DNA of 64,000 nt from NCBI RefSeq assembly GCF_947500125.1, contig NZ_CANMRA010000018.1, positions 1 through 64,000 of the forward strand, read 5' to 3'. Position numbers and translations under genes: made by a program. The DNA is from an uncultured Kocuria sp. (lineage in GTDB: Bacteria; Actinomycetota; Actinomycetes; Actinomycetales; Micrococcaceae). The notes beneath the pieces are model-generated. The model saw nothing but the letters and a program-made list of their open reading frames with translations. It was not told the origin of the DNA and made no database searches. Shown in pieces: positions 17,182 through 24,799 of the stretch. Numbering within the stretch: position 1 is the first letter of the stretch; each line of letters opens with the position of its first letter.

Positions 17182-17823
17182 TCACCGGCCAATGAGTCCG
17201 GTGAGCCGAGCGAGGACGGCCTCAGGTGCCCCGGTGGCGTCCACGACGACCCAGCCGCAGGCATCGGCGAACTCCAGATAGGCCGCCCGGGCCGCGCGCA
17301 GATACTCCAGCGGTTCGTGGTCCTGCCCGCGGGCGAGGATCCGTGCGTGGGCGGTCTCGGCCGGGACGTCGAGGACGACCACGACGGCCCCGCGCAGCAC
17401 GGCGGCCGACCCCCACGGGAGGATCCGGCCTGGCGGCAGACCCCGGACCCGTCGCAGCACCAGCTGGCACACCAGGTGGCGGTCGATCACCACCAGCCCG
17501 TCCCGACGTGCGGCCCGCACCTGGCAGACCAGGACGTTGGCGGCGCGCACCACGGTCTCGAACCGGTCCGCCCACCGCACCGGCACCTCCGCCCCGACGC
17601 GCGCGGAGGTGCGGGCCAGCCAGCGGCGACCGGACCGGTTGCGCAGCACGATCGCCTTCCGCTTCGCCGCCCGCTCCGCCGCCACCAGCGACGAGGCCGC
17701 CGTCGTCTTCCCGGCCCCGTCGATGCCCAGCAGCACCACGGTCCGGGCCCGGCGCGCCGGCAGCCCCCGGGGCTGCCGCCCTCGAGGCGCCCCAGCGGCA
17801 GGGCGCCTGCGGCGCCCCATCAT
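17182..17823 (-). CDS. Thymidylate-kinase-like P-loop kinase
   Basis: A 213-residue protein of the dTMP kinase fold. After a basic, Pro-rich N terminus the P-loop GIDGAGKTT is at about residues 33-41. A DRH motif (VVIDRHLVCQLVLRR) fits the substrate-binding DR(Y/H) of the family. The lid region is RILARGQDHEPLEYLRAARAAY. It differs from housekeeping Tmk in its basic N terminus and is likely a second kinase acting on a nucleotide or another small molecule. It is surrounded by decayed genes and its partner is unknown. Confidence 0.75.
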   Translation of the reverse strand: MMGRRRRPAAGAPRGRQPRGLPARRARTVVLLGIDGAGKTTAASSLVAAERAAKRKAIVLRNRSGRRWLARTSARVGAEVPVRWADRFETVVRAANVLVCQVRAARRDGLVVIDRHLVCQLVLRRVRGLPPGRILPWGSAAVLRGAVVVVLDVPAETAHARILARGQDHEPLEYLRAARAAYLEFADACGWVVVDATGAPEAVLARLTGLIGR

Positions 17824-17941
17824 CGGGATGTTCCTGATGCTGTTGAACGGGACACTGCTCCGCCTTTCCGGCTGTTAGGGGCGTCGCGTACCTTGTGCCG
17901 ATCGGGCCCATGGGAGCGCCAACACCGGTCGGGAAACCCAC

Positions 17942-18070
17942 CAGGCGGCTGGGGGGTCTGGACCTGGTCATCAGTAAGGCCCAGGGCGGGGCTCTGGAGG
18001 TCACCATCCCCGGGCCTGAGCACGGAGCCGGCTTCTGCATCCGCCTCCCCCGACACCCACCCGAGAACTG
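17942..18070 (+). pseudogene. C-terminal tail of a sensor histidine kinase
   Basis: The plus strand encodes LGGLDLVISKAQGGALEVTI, then PGPEHGAGFCIRLP and a stop at 18068-18070. This is the end of a HATPase domain (G2-box region, usually GLGLAIS, through the final beta strands). No start and no upstream kinase sequence remain, so it is a remnant. A two-component system, possibly copS-like given the context, was probably lost here. Nothing recognisable was seen in the rest of 17824-18161. Confidence 0.6.
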
Positions 18071-18161
18071 ACCGGAGCCAACAGCTCCGGGCCGCGCCCG
18101 CCACCGAGGAATCCACCTGCTGTGGCTGGCACGGCGCGTGAGAGTCTGCCTCGGCTGGTGC

Positions 18162-19391
18162 TCACATCCGGTGGAGCCAGTGGAGGCGGTGGAGCACGGT
18201 GCGGCGGGTCGTTTCCACGCTGGTGCTCAGCACCCGCTCCAGCGGTCCCTGGCCCAGTGCTCGTTGCCAGGCCACCGCGAGCAGTGCCGCGACCACCAAG
18301 TGGATGACGTACCACAGGTAGGGCTGGTCGTAGGGGGCCTGGAAGGACAGCGCCACCAGGTGTGCGGTGAACAGGGTCAGGGTCATCGCGCCCATTGCCG
18401 ACAGCGGCAGCAACCATGCCCCGAACTGTTGGGAGACCAGCAGGAAGCTCCCCAGCACCAGCAGTCCCACGCCCAGGCTGGCGGCGATCTCCCACAGAGG
18501 GTTGGTGTGCGGGGTAGTGATCGCCAGCCACCAAGTCGTGTCGGTGGGCAAGGAATCCGGGCCCCGCACCAGCACCTCCGCCAGCTCGTCCTGGCCCATC
18601 CCACCGGTGGTCAGCGACCGGTCATACCCGCCGAAGGCGTAGGACACGAAGGCGGAGGTGGTCTGGGCGAAGAGCACCAGTCCCGCTCCCACCGTCAGCA
18701 GCCGACCCTGGATCCCCGTGTCGCGCAGGTGCATCCGCCCCAAGCCCAGCCCAACCAGCAGGCAGGTCAGGTACGGCAAAACCGAGTAGGTGCCGGTCAA
18801 CAACAGCTGGGAGATCGTCCCCGCAGGCTCCTCCACCCCGTTAGCGAACGTGGGGTTGGAAAAGGTGTATGCGGGAAGGATTTCTGCCAGGCCCTGCATC
18901 AGTAGCGGACCCACGATCCAGGAAATCGCTGCGCAGACGAACAACGCCGTTGCGGACAGGTGCAGGAACGGGATCGCCAGCAGGAGGAACACCCCGTAGT
19001 AGATCAAGAGGTTGTCCGCCGGGGCGTCTGCGGGCATCAGCGCCCCGATCCCCAGACCCACCACGGCGATCAGCACCGCCCGCATAACCACCCCCATCCG
19101 ATCGGCAGCCAGCCACCTGCCGGTGTGCGGGAACCGCCCCCCGGAACTGAGTGCCAGTCCGACCCCGGCCAGCAGGGCGAACAGTGCCACCGCATCCCCC
19201 GAGGAGAAGAGGTGCGACCAGGTCGATTCCTGGGTCGCATCGTCATACTCGGGCAAAATCTGCATCGAGATCAGCCCGATCAAAGCCAGCCCGCGGGCCG
19301 CGTCAATGCCGGCCAACCACCTTGAGGGCCTGCAGGCACCGCCCGTGGCACCCGTCAGGGCAGGTTCTTCCGTTCTGGACGTCCAACTCAT
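18162..19391 (-). CDS. DUF418/DUF1624-type membrane protein, copy 2
   Basis: A 409-residue polytopic membrane protein, paralogous to the one at 13803-15017. Shared segments include IDAARGLALIGLISMQILP, ALFALLAGVGLALSSGGRFP, YYGVFLLLAIPFLHL and WQRALGQGPLERVL. The N-terminal 27 residues are polar, then about ten helices follow. GGGGGACCC precedes the ATG. The family is thought to act in membrane acyl or substrate transfer. Having two diverged copies 3 kb apart suggests an old duplication or two paired functions. Confidence 0.82.
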   Translation of the reverse strand: MSWTSRTEEPALTGATGGACRPSRWLAGIDAARGLALIGLISMQILPEYDDATQESTWSHLFSSGDAVALFALLAGVGLALSSGGRFPHTGRWLAADRMGVVMRAVLIAVVGLGIGALMPADAPADNLLIYYGVFLLLAIPFLHLSATALFVCAAISWIVGPLLMQGLAEILPAYTFSNPTFANGVEEPAGTISQLLLTGTYSVLPYLTCLLVGLGLGRMHLRDTGIQGRLLTVGAGLVLFAQTTSAFVSYAFGGYDRSLTTGGMGQDELAEVLVRGPDSLPTDTTWWLAITTPHTNPLWEIAASLGVGLLVLGSFLLVSQQFGAWLLPLSAMGAMTLTLFTAHLVALSFQAPYDQPYLWYVIHLVVAALLAVAWQRALGQGPLERVLSTSVETTRRTVLHRLHWLHRM

Positions 19392-19588
19392 GGGTCCCCC
19401 GACCTACCGGGCCCGCCCCGGCACCCCCAGGGTCCAGAGTCGAGCCGTATCTGAGGTCCCAATCTCCGGGACCATCCTGCGCTCAGGATCTCTGCTGCAC
19501 CTGGCGCTCCAGTTGAGCAATCCTCAAGATTCCATAAAGTCCCGCGAGCCCCACCGTGCACGTAGGTCTCCCCCCATGTGTGCGGACG

Positions 19589-21008
19589 GGGACTGTCGCT
19601 CTAACGGTGTAAGAGGCGTTTCCATGGTTAGTGGTTCTCCGCTGCCGGCATCCGGTCGGCGAAGGTGATGGCGAAGGCGTTCAGCGCAGGCTTCCACCGT
19701 GTGATCCATCGTGTCTGCCCGGTGCCCTTCGGGTCCAGACTCCGCACGACCAGGTACAGGGTCTTCATCGCGGACTGCTCGTTGGGGAAGTGCCCCCGGG
19801 CCCGCACCGCCCGGCGGAACCGGGCATTGAGGGACTCGATCGCGTTGGTCGAGCAGATCACCCGGCGGATCTCCACGTCGTAGTCCAGGAACGGCACGAA
19901 CTCGCTCCACGCCGCCCGCCACAGCCGGATGATCGCTGGATATCTTCTGCCCCACTTCTCTTCCACCTCCTCCAGTGCCGCCTCGGCGGCAGCCGCGGTC
20001 GGGGCGGTGTAGATGGGCTTGAGGTCCTTCGCGAGCTCTTCCCAGCACTGCCGAGCCGCGTAGCGGAAGGTGCCGCGGATCAGGTGGATGATGCAGGTCT
20101 GCACCGTGGCCAGCGGGAATACCGCGTTCACGGAGTCGGGCAAGCCCTTCAACCCGTCGCACACGACGAAGAAGATGTCCCTCACGCCGCGGGACTTCAG
20201 GTCAGTGAGCACCGCGTACCAGAACTTCGCGCTTTCCCCGTCACCGTCCCCGGCCCACATCCCCAGGATGTCCTTGTGCCCGCCCAGATCCACCCCGATC
20301 GCCGCGTACACGGGCCGGTTGCGGACCTGTCCGTCCCGGACTTTGACCATGATCGCGTCGATGAAGATCGCCGCGTAGACCTGCTCCAGGGGCCGGGCCC
20401 ACCACGCCTGCATCTCCTCGATGACCCGGTCGGTGATCCTCGTGACGGTGTCCTTGCTGACCTCGGCGCCGTAGACCTCGCCCAGATGCGCGCTGATCTC
20501 CCCGGTGGTCAGCCCCTTGGCCGACAACGACAGCACGACCTGGTCCAGGTCCGACAGACGCCGCTGGCGCTTGCGCACGATCACCGGCTCGAAGGACGCC
20601 TCACGGTCTCGCGGCACCTCAATCTCCACCGGGCCGGCGTTGTCGGTGATGACCGTCTTGGCCCGTTTGCCGTTGCGCGAGTTGCCGCGGTTGCGCCCCT
20701 GCGGGTCGCCGGGCTCGTAGCCGAGGTGTTCGTTCATCTCCTCGTCCAGGGCGGCCTCGACGACCATCTTGGTCAGCTGCTTCAGCAACCCTCCGGGGCC
20801 GGTCAACGCCGCCCCGCTGGCGCGGGCGGCGCGGACCAGTTCCCGGACGGTGTCCTGGTCGGCCGCGCTCAGCTGCGCGTTGTCTTCCGGCTCGTCACCG
20901 GATGTCGGTGGGCTCACGTCCACCAGTGTCTCGATCTTCTCGCTCATGTCGACCCTCCAACCCCGAATGGGGTGATTGGGCCTCTTACACCGTTACTGCG
21001 ATAGTCCC
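19589..21008 (-). mobile_element. IS256-family insertion sequence, complete with terminal inverted repeats
   Basis: A 1420-bp element bounded by 29-bp imperfect inverted repeats (19589-19617 and 20980-21008, 26 of 29 matching), beginning GGGACT and containing CGGTGTAAGAGGC. One transposase gene fills it. The 8 bases on each side (TGCGGACG and ACTCGAGC) do not match, so no target duplication is seen. That suggests that recombination or deletion followed insertion. Confidence 0.9.
19628..20947 (-). CDS. IS256-family (Mutator-type) transposase
   Basis: A full-length 439-residue DDE transposase. Typical segments are DEEMNEHLGYEPGDP near the N terminus, GNSRNGKRAKTV, EIEVPRDREASFEPVIV, the DAIMVKVRDGQV block with catalytic Asp, GLKGLPDSV, and the C-terminal NAIESLNARFRRAVRARGHF with the catalytic Glu. 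The start is supported by TTGGAGGG. The frame is uninterrupted, so the element may still be active. Confidence 0.95.
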   Translation of the reverse strand: MSEKIETLVDVSPPTSGDEPEDNAQLSAADQDTVRELVRAARASGAALTGPGGLLKQLTKMVVEAALDEEMNEHLGYEPGDPQGRNRGNSRNGKRAKTVITDNAGPVEIEVPRDREASFEPVIVRKRQRRLSDLDQVVLSLSAKGLTTGEISAHLGEVYGAEVSKDTVTRITDRVIEEMQAWWARPLEQVYAAIFIDAIMVKVRDGQVRNRPVYAAIGVDLGGHKDILGMWAGDGDGESAKFWYAVLTDLKSRGVRDIFFVVCDGLKGLPDSVNAVFPLATVQTCIIHLIRGTFRYAARQCWEELAKDLKPIYTAPTAAAAEAALEEVEEKWGRRYPAIIRLWRAAWSEFVPFLDYDVEIRRVICSTNAIESLNARFRRAVRARGHFPNEQSAMKTLYLVVRSLDPKGTGQTRWITRWKPALNAFAITFADRMPAAENH

Positions 21009-21068
21009 ACTCGAGCATGGACGCGCTCAGACCGGAGGGTTTCACGGATGCGCCAGGGGCGCCCGCTG

Positions 21069-21577
21069 CTACAGGTGGTGGTCGTAGTTCTGGGTGCCGT
21101 AGTGGTAGCTCTCGGTAAGGCTCATCCACCCCGGGGGTAGGAGGACCCCGGTGCACCATATGTGCATCCCACGGTTCAGCGTCTGCGCAGGCTCGGTCTC
21201 GAGCCGAGCGGGCAGGGCGCCAGTGGTGCGGTCGCGTTACCGGATCAGACGGGGTCCGTGAGCCGGACGAGCCGTGCGGCGGTAGCTGAGGATAGTTGAT
21301 GATGTGGAACGGTTCGGCGCTGGCTTCCAGGACCTGGGCGATGGTCCGGCTGATCGGGGCGGGGGCGGCTCATCAGGCGGACCAGCGACAACAGGCGCGG
21401 AAGGACCAAATAACCGAAGAACATGTGAAACAGCAGCTGCCCGTCGGCCCACCGGGTCCCGGCCGTAGGCCGGAGCAGACCCGCCGGGGGCGCTACTGCC
21501 ATCGAAAGGTGGAAGTCGGCGCGCAACCGATCAAGTTCGTCTTGAGCTCCTTGCCGGGTGAGCGGTACCGTGTTCAC
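21069..21577 (-). pseudogene. DinB-superfamily protein gene, frameshifted
   Basis: The gene starts GTG at 21577, overlapping the methyltransferase stop (GTGA), and encodes LRADFHLSMAVAPPAGLLRP then RWADGQLLFHMFFGYLVLP, typical for DinB-like four-helix hydrolases. Near 21355 homology passes to another frame (ISRTIAQVLEASAEPFHIIN). The expected C terminus is found in a third place: WMSLTESYHYGTQNYDHHL and stop at 21069-21071. At least two shifts and probably a small deletion in the middle are present. The family binds a divalent metal with three His and often acts in thiol-dependent detoxification. Confidence 0.75.
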
Positions 21578-22206
21578 CGGCTCCTCCTCGACGTGATGTC
21601 ATCGCCGGGATCGTCCGTGGCTCGGCTTGGCTTCCAGGTGATGAAACGGAGCACCCGATCCCCGAGGGAGTATCTGAGGCTGATCGGGTCAAGGCCGGCT
21701 TGTCTCAGGGCTGGTTCGAAGGCTCCAGGTTCGATGAGCCGGTGCGGTGACCGGTCGGCCCAGTGCACCCAGGAAGCGGCGCGGGAGGCCAGCAGGTCGT
21801 ATCCCACCAACACCCCGCCCGGCCGCAGGACCCGGGCTGCCTCACCCACCGCACGTTCCCACTGGATCACATGGTGGAGCATCAGGAAGCTCACCACGGT
21901 GTCGAAGGCCCCGTCCTCGAAGGGCAGCCGGGTGGCATCGGCCGGACGCGCCTGCGCCCGGGGGAATCGGGCCAGGCGCTGCTGGGCGGCCTGAACCATC
22001 ACCGGATCGGCGTCGGTCGCGATGAGCCGCACCTGAGGATTGGCTCCGGCGATGGCTTCGGCCATGACCCCGCTGCCTCCGCCGATCTCCAGCACGTCCC
22101 CGGTGACGGGAAACCCTTGGGTCGCCCAGGGAACCATCCACCGGGCCACCACACTCCACGGCGCGCTGCGACAGAAGGAGGCTTCCAGGGCGGACATCCT
22201 CGGCAT
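21574..22206 (-). CDS. Class I SAM-dependent methyltransferase
   Basis: A 210-residue methyltransferase. Motif I is VLEIGGGSGVMAEAI, with the acidic motif II residue in RLIATDADP; PFEDGAFDTVVSFLMLHHV and RVLRPGGVLVGYDLL are motifs IV to VI. It probably methylates a small molecule or lipid. The start at 22206 is preferred over 22233 because AGGAGGTG stands just upstream. It overlaps the decayed DinB gene, so the two were one operon. The substrate cannot be inferred. Confidence 0.85.
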   Translation of the reverse strand: MPRMSALEASFCRSAPWSVVARWMVPWATQGFPVTGDVLEIGGGSGVMAEAIAGANPQVRLIATDADPVMVQAAQQRLARFPRAQARPADATRLPFEDGAFDTVVSFLMLHHVIQWERAVGEAARVLRPGGVLVGYDLLASRAASWVHWADRSPHRLIEPGAFEPALRQAGLDPISLRYSLGDRVLRFITWKPSRATDDPGDDITSRRSR

Positions 22207-22523
22207 GGTCTCCACCTCCTGGTGCACCCGCATGGACTCGACAGAGCATCACAGCCCAGCGCGACACCAATGAACCGTCGTCCGGCCCGGCTCGACAAGG
22301 TCGGTGGACCCATGATCGCTGCTCATCCCAATCACCGCGATGACCTCCTGCAACCGGTCGCCGGTCACCAACAGCAGGGACCCTCCATCGGCGCAGAAGC
22401 CAGCCTGGTCATCGGTCTTCCTCGCCTCGAGACGTCCCCGCCCACCCAGACGTGCCCCCCGGGCTCCTGGACGGCGAGGGCGCCCATCAGGTGCCTGGGC
22501 TCGAAGGCCGCTGGCAGGGCTGT
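22207..22523. other. Intergenic region, nothing recognised
   Basis: About 315 bases between the multicopper oxidase stop and the methyltransferase start. A minus-strand frame gives protein-like text (LLLVTGDRLQEVIAVIGMSS) without start signal or known family, so it may be another remnant. Confidence 0.4.
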
Positions 22524-24084
22524 TCAGGCCCGGTAGGAGACCACGGTCATCATCCCGAGTTCGCCGTGGTAGATGTTGTGGCAGTGCACCAGCCACTGCC
22601 CGGGGTTGTCGGCCTGGAAGTCCACGGCCAGGGTTTCCATCGGCAGCACGTTGATCGTGTCCTTGCGGATCCCGGGCCCGGCCTGCCCGGCCAGGGCGAA
22701 GGTGTGCCCGTGAAGGTGCATGGGGTGGAACATCATCGACTCGTTGCGCATCACCAGCCGCACCCGCTCCTCGGGACGGATCTCCAGGGGGGTGTGCTCC
22801 CCGAACGGGACCCCGTTGAGGACCCACTGGCGGCCACCGTCGACCATCTGCAGGGCCAGCTCCAGTTCCCGGTCCGGTTCCCGGACCTCCAGGGCGGCGG
22901 CTTCGGTGGGGGCCAGATCGGTGTAGCGCAGCAACCGCCCCGTCAGCTCCCCCGGACGGGCACCGGGAGCCGGGGTGGCGCCGGAAGCGGTGCGCAGCAC
23001 GGCCTGCGCCGGGGCCGCGTCCTTGCCTTCCGGGACCGCCACCACCGGGAAGGCCCCGTCACCGGTGGTGATCACCACGTCGTAGCGTTCACCCATCCCG
23101 ATGATCAGAGTGTCGACCTCCACCGGGACCACGGGGAAACCATCGGTGTGCGTCACGCTCAGGCGGTGCCCCCCCCACGGCAAAGCGGTAGGCGGTGTCC
23201 CCACCGGCGTTGATGATCCGCAACCGGATGCGCCGTCTGGGAGCGGAGGTGATCACGAACGGGTCCTGCGGCAGGCGCCCGTTGATCAGATGCCCCGGAT
23301 AGGACACGTCCCCGGTATCAGCCCCCAAGGGCTGGTCAGCCGAGGGCATCGATCCCTCCATGTCCATGCCACCCATGCCCATGTGCCCCATGTCTTCCAT
23401 GCCGGACATGCCACCCATGTCCATGCCCTCGCGGGCCATCCGCTCCACGATGGCCTCGGGGCTCTCCCCCCAGCCGTCGGTCCAGTCGTCGAGGACCAGC
23501 ACGACTTCCTGGTCGTAGTCCCCCGGCTCGGCCGGGTCCTCCACGATCAACGGGGCCTGCAGCCCTCGGTCCAGTTGCGCCCCGACGTGGGGGTGGAACC
23601 AGTAGGTGCCCGGGTCCGGCACCACGAAGCTGTAGTCGAAAGCCGTGCCGGGGGCCACCGGGTCCTGGGTCACCCCGGGCACCCCGTCCATGTCGTTGCG
23701 CAGCGCCAGCCCGTGCCAGTGCACGGTGGTGTCCTCCGGGAGGTCGTTGACCAGCCGCACCTGCAGCTGGTCCCCGGCGCTGAGGCGGATCTCGGGGCCG
23801 GGCACGGTGCCTTCGTAGGCCCAGGTCCGTACCGTGCGGCCCCCCAGATCCACCGTGGCCGGGGCCGCCCGCAGCTGCCGGCGCACCACCTTGCCCGTGG
23901 TGGCCCGCCCGGCCTCGGCCGCCGAGACCGCCGCGCCGCCGGGTCCCACCGGGGTCGGGTCGCCGAAGAACCGGGTGCCGGCCAGGGCGCCACCACCGAC
24001 CACCACCAGGCCCGCAGTCCCGAACTTCAGGAAGCGACGCCGGTCAAGGCTCTTGCCCTCACGGGAGGGGGACGATGAGGGCAC
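22524..24084 (-). pseudogene. Multicopper oxidase (CueO/CotA type), interrupted by a one-base frameshift
   Basis: The gene would make about 520 residues. It starts GTG at 24084 behind GGAG and has a Tat signal (SLDRRRFLKFGTAG), cupredoxin domains with HWHGLALRN and WFHPHVGAQLDRG, a Met-rich stretch (GGMSGMEDMGHMGMGGMDM) like the copper-binding loop of CueO, and the C-terminal copper ligands HPMHLHGHTF and HCHNIYHGELGMM. Near 23170-23177 a run of eight G (coding strand) shifts the frame; seven G would restore FAVGGHRLSVTHTDGFP. All other parts are intact. It would oxidise Cu(I) outside the membrane. Recent mutation, phase variation or sequencing error are all possible. Confidence 0.88.
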
Positions 24085-24799
24085 GACAGGACTCCGATCC
24101 GGTAGGAACAAGGACAGAAGACGGTCCGGGGCCCATGTCCTGCACGAAGACCACGAACGACTTCCCCTACCACGGTAATTGCACAGAAGAAAGAGGTGAC
24201 GGGTTACCGATGAAGATTCGTTGAAGATTCCTGCCGTGCGGTCTTCACGGGGTGTTCTTGGGCTACATCTAGAGGCAGGGATGGGCCCTGGTGCCCAGCG
24301 GACAAGGTCGGGAAGGAGCACCGTGGAATCCACCGCCTTTGGGGCCCCGGCTCTGCCGGAGGACCGCATGGGTCACCATTCCTGCGATGAGGCCGCTGCG
24401 GGCGGGGCGGGACAGCAGGACACGGCGGGGAACAGTGGGCGCCGAGGCACGGCTGGCGTGCTGGTGTGGAGTGCTCCGGAGGAGCAGTCGAGGATGAGAT
24501 GCCGGTCGGTACGCACTTCCGCACCCTGGTCCGTGCAGCGCTTCTGGAAACGATTCCCTGTGGCGGGGTCTCAGGTGGTGGAAGGCCCTCTCTTCGGTGC
24601 CCAGGAGCCCGCGGGCAGCACGTCTGCACGCCGGACTCCTCGGCCGGTATCCGGGGGTGTCTGCAGCGCCGTGGCGCTGAGCCCCAACGCTTCTCCGACC
24701 ACCCCACCCCACCGTGCTTTGCACGGCGGAGTACTCTCCGCCGTATGGGCTCTGGGCCGGGGAACTCGCAATGCCCCTCAATCATAAGGAGAACACCAG
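24085..24799. other. Long divergent intergenic region between multicopper oxidase and CPD ATPase
   Basis: About 700 bases. A plus-strand frame from a GTG at 24323 (with AAGGAG just upstream) runs to a stop at 24785-24787, directly beside the ATPase ribosome site, and starts VESTAFGAPALPEDRMGHHSC; composition worsens after about 50 codons, so I do not call it. Promoters for both genes must lie here. The hairpins near 24712-24742 are listed separately. Confidence 0.4.
24712..24742. repeat. Two overlapping inverted repeats upstream of the CPD ATPase
   Basis: CCGTGC-TTT-GCACGG (24712-24726) is followed directly by GGCGGAG-TACT-CTCCGCC (24725-24742). The two dyads share two bases, so only one hairpin can form fully at a time. 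They stand about 60 bases before the ATPase start and are candidates for an operator or RNA switch. Confidence 0.45.

Noticed and set aside
21126-21141. CCACCCCGGGGGTAGG resembling a CsoR box
   Set aside because: It lies inside the decayed DinB gene and has no promoter or copper gene beside it, so it is probably chance.
24323-24787. Plus-strand frame beginning GTG behind AAGGAG and ending at the ATPase ribosome site
   Set aside because: Start and stop positions are tempting, but only the first 50 codons look coding and no family is recognisable. Left as an intergenic note.
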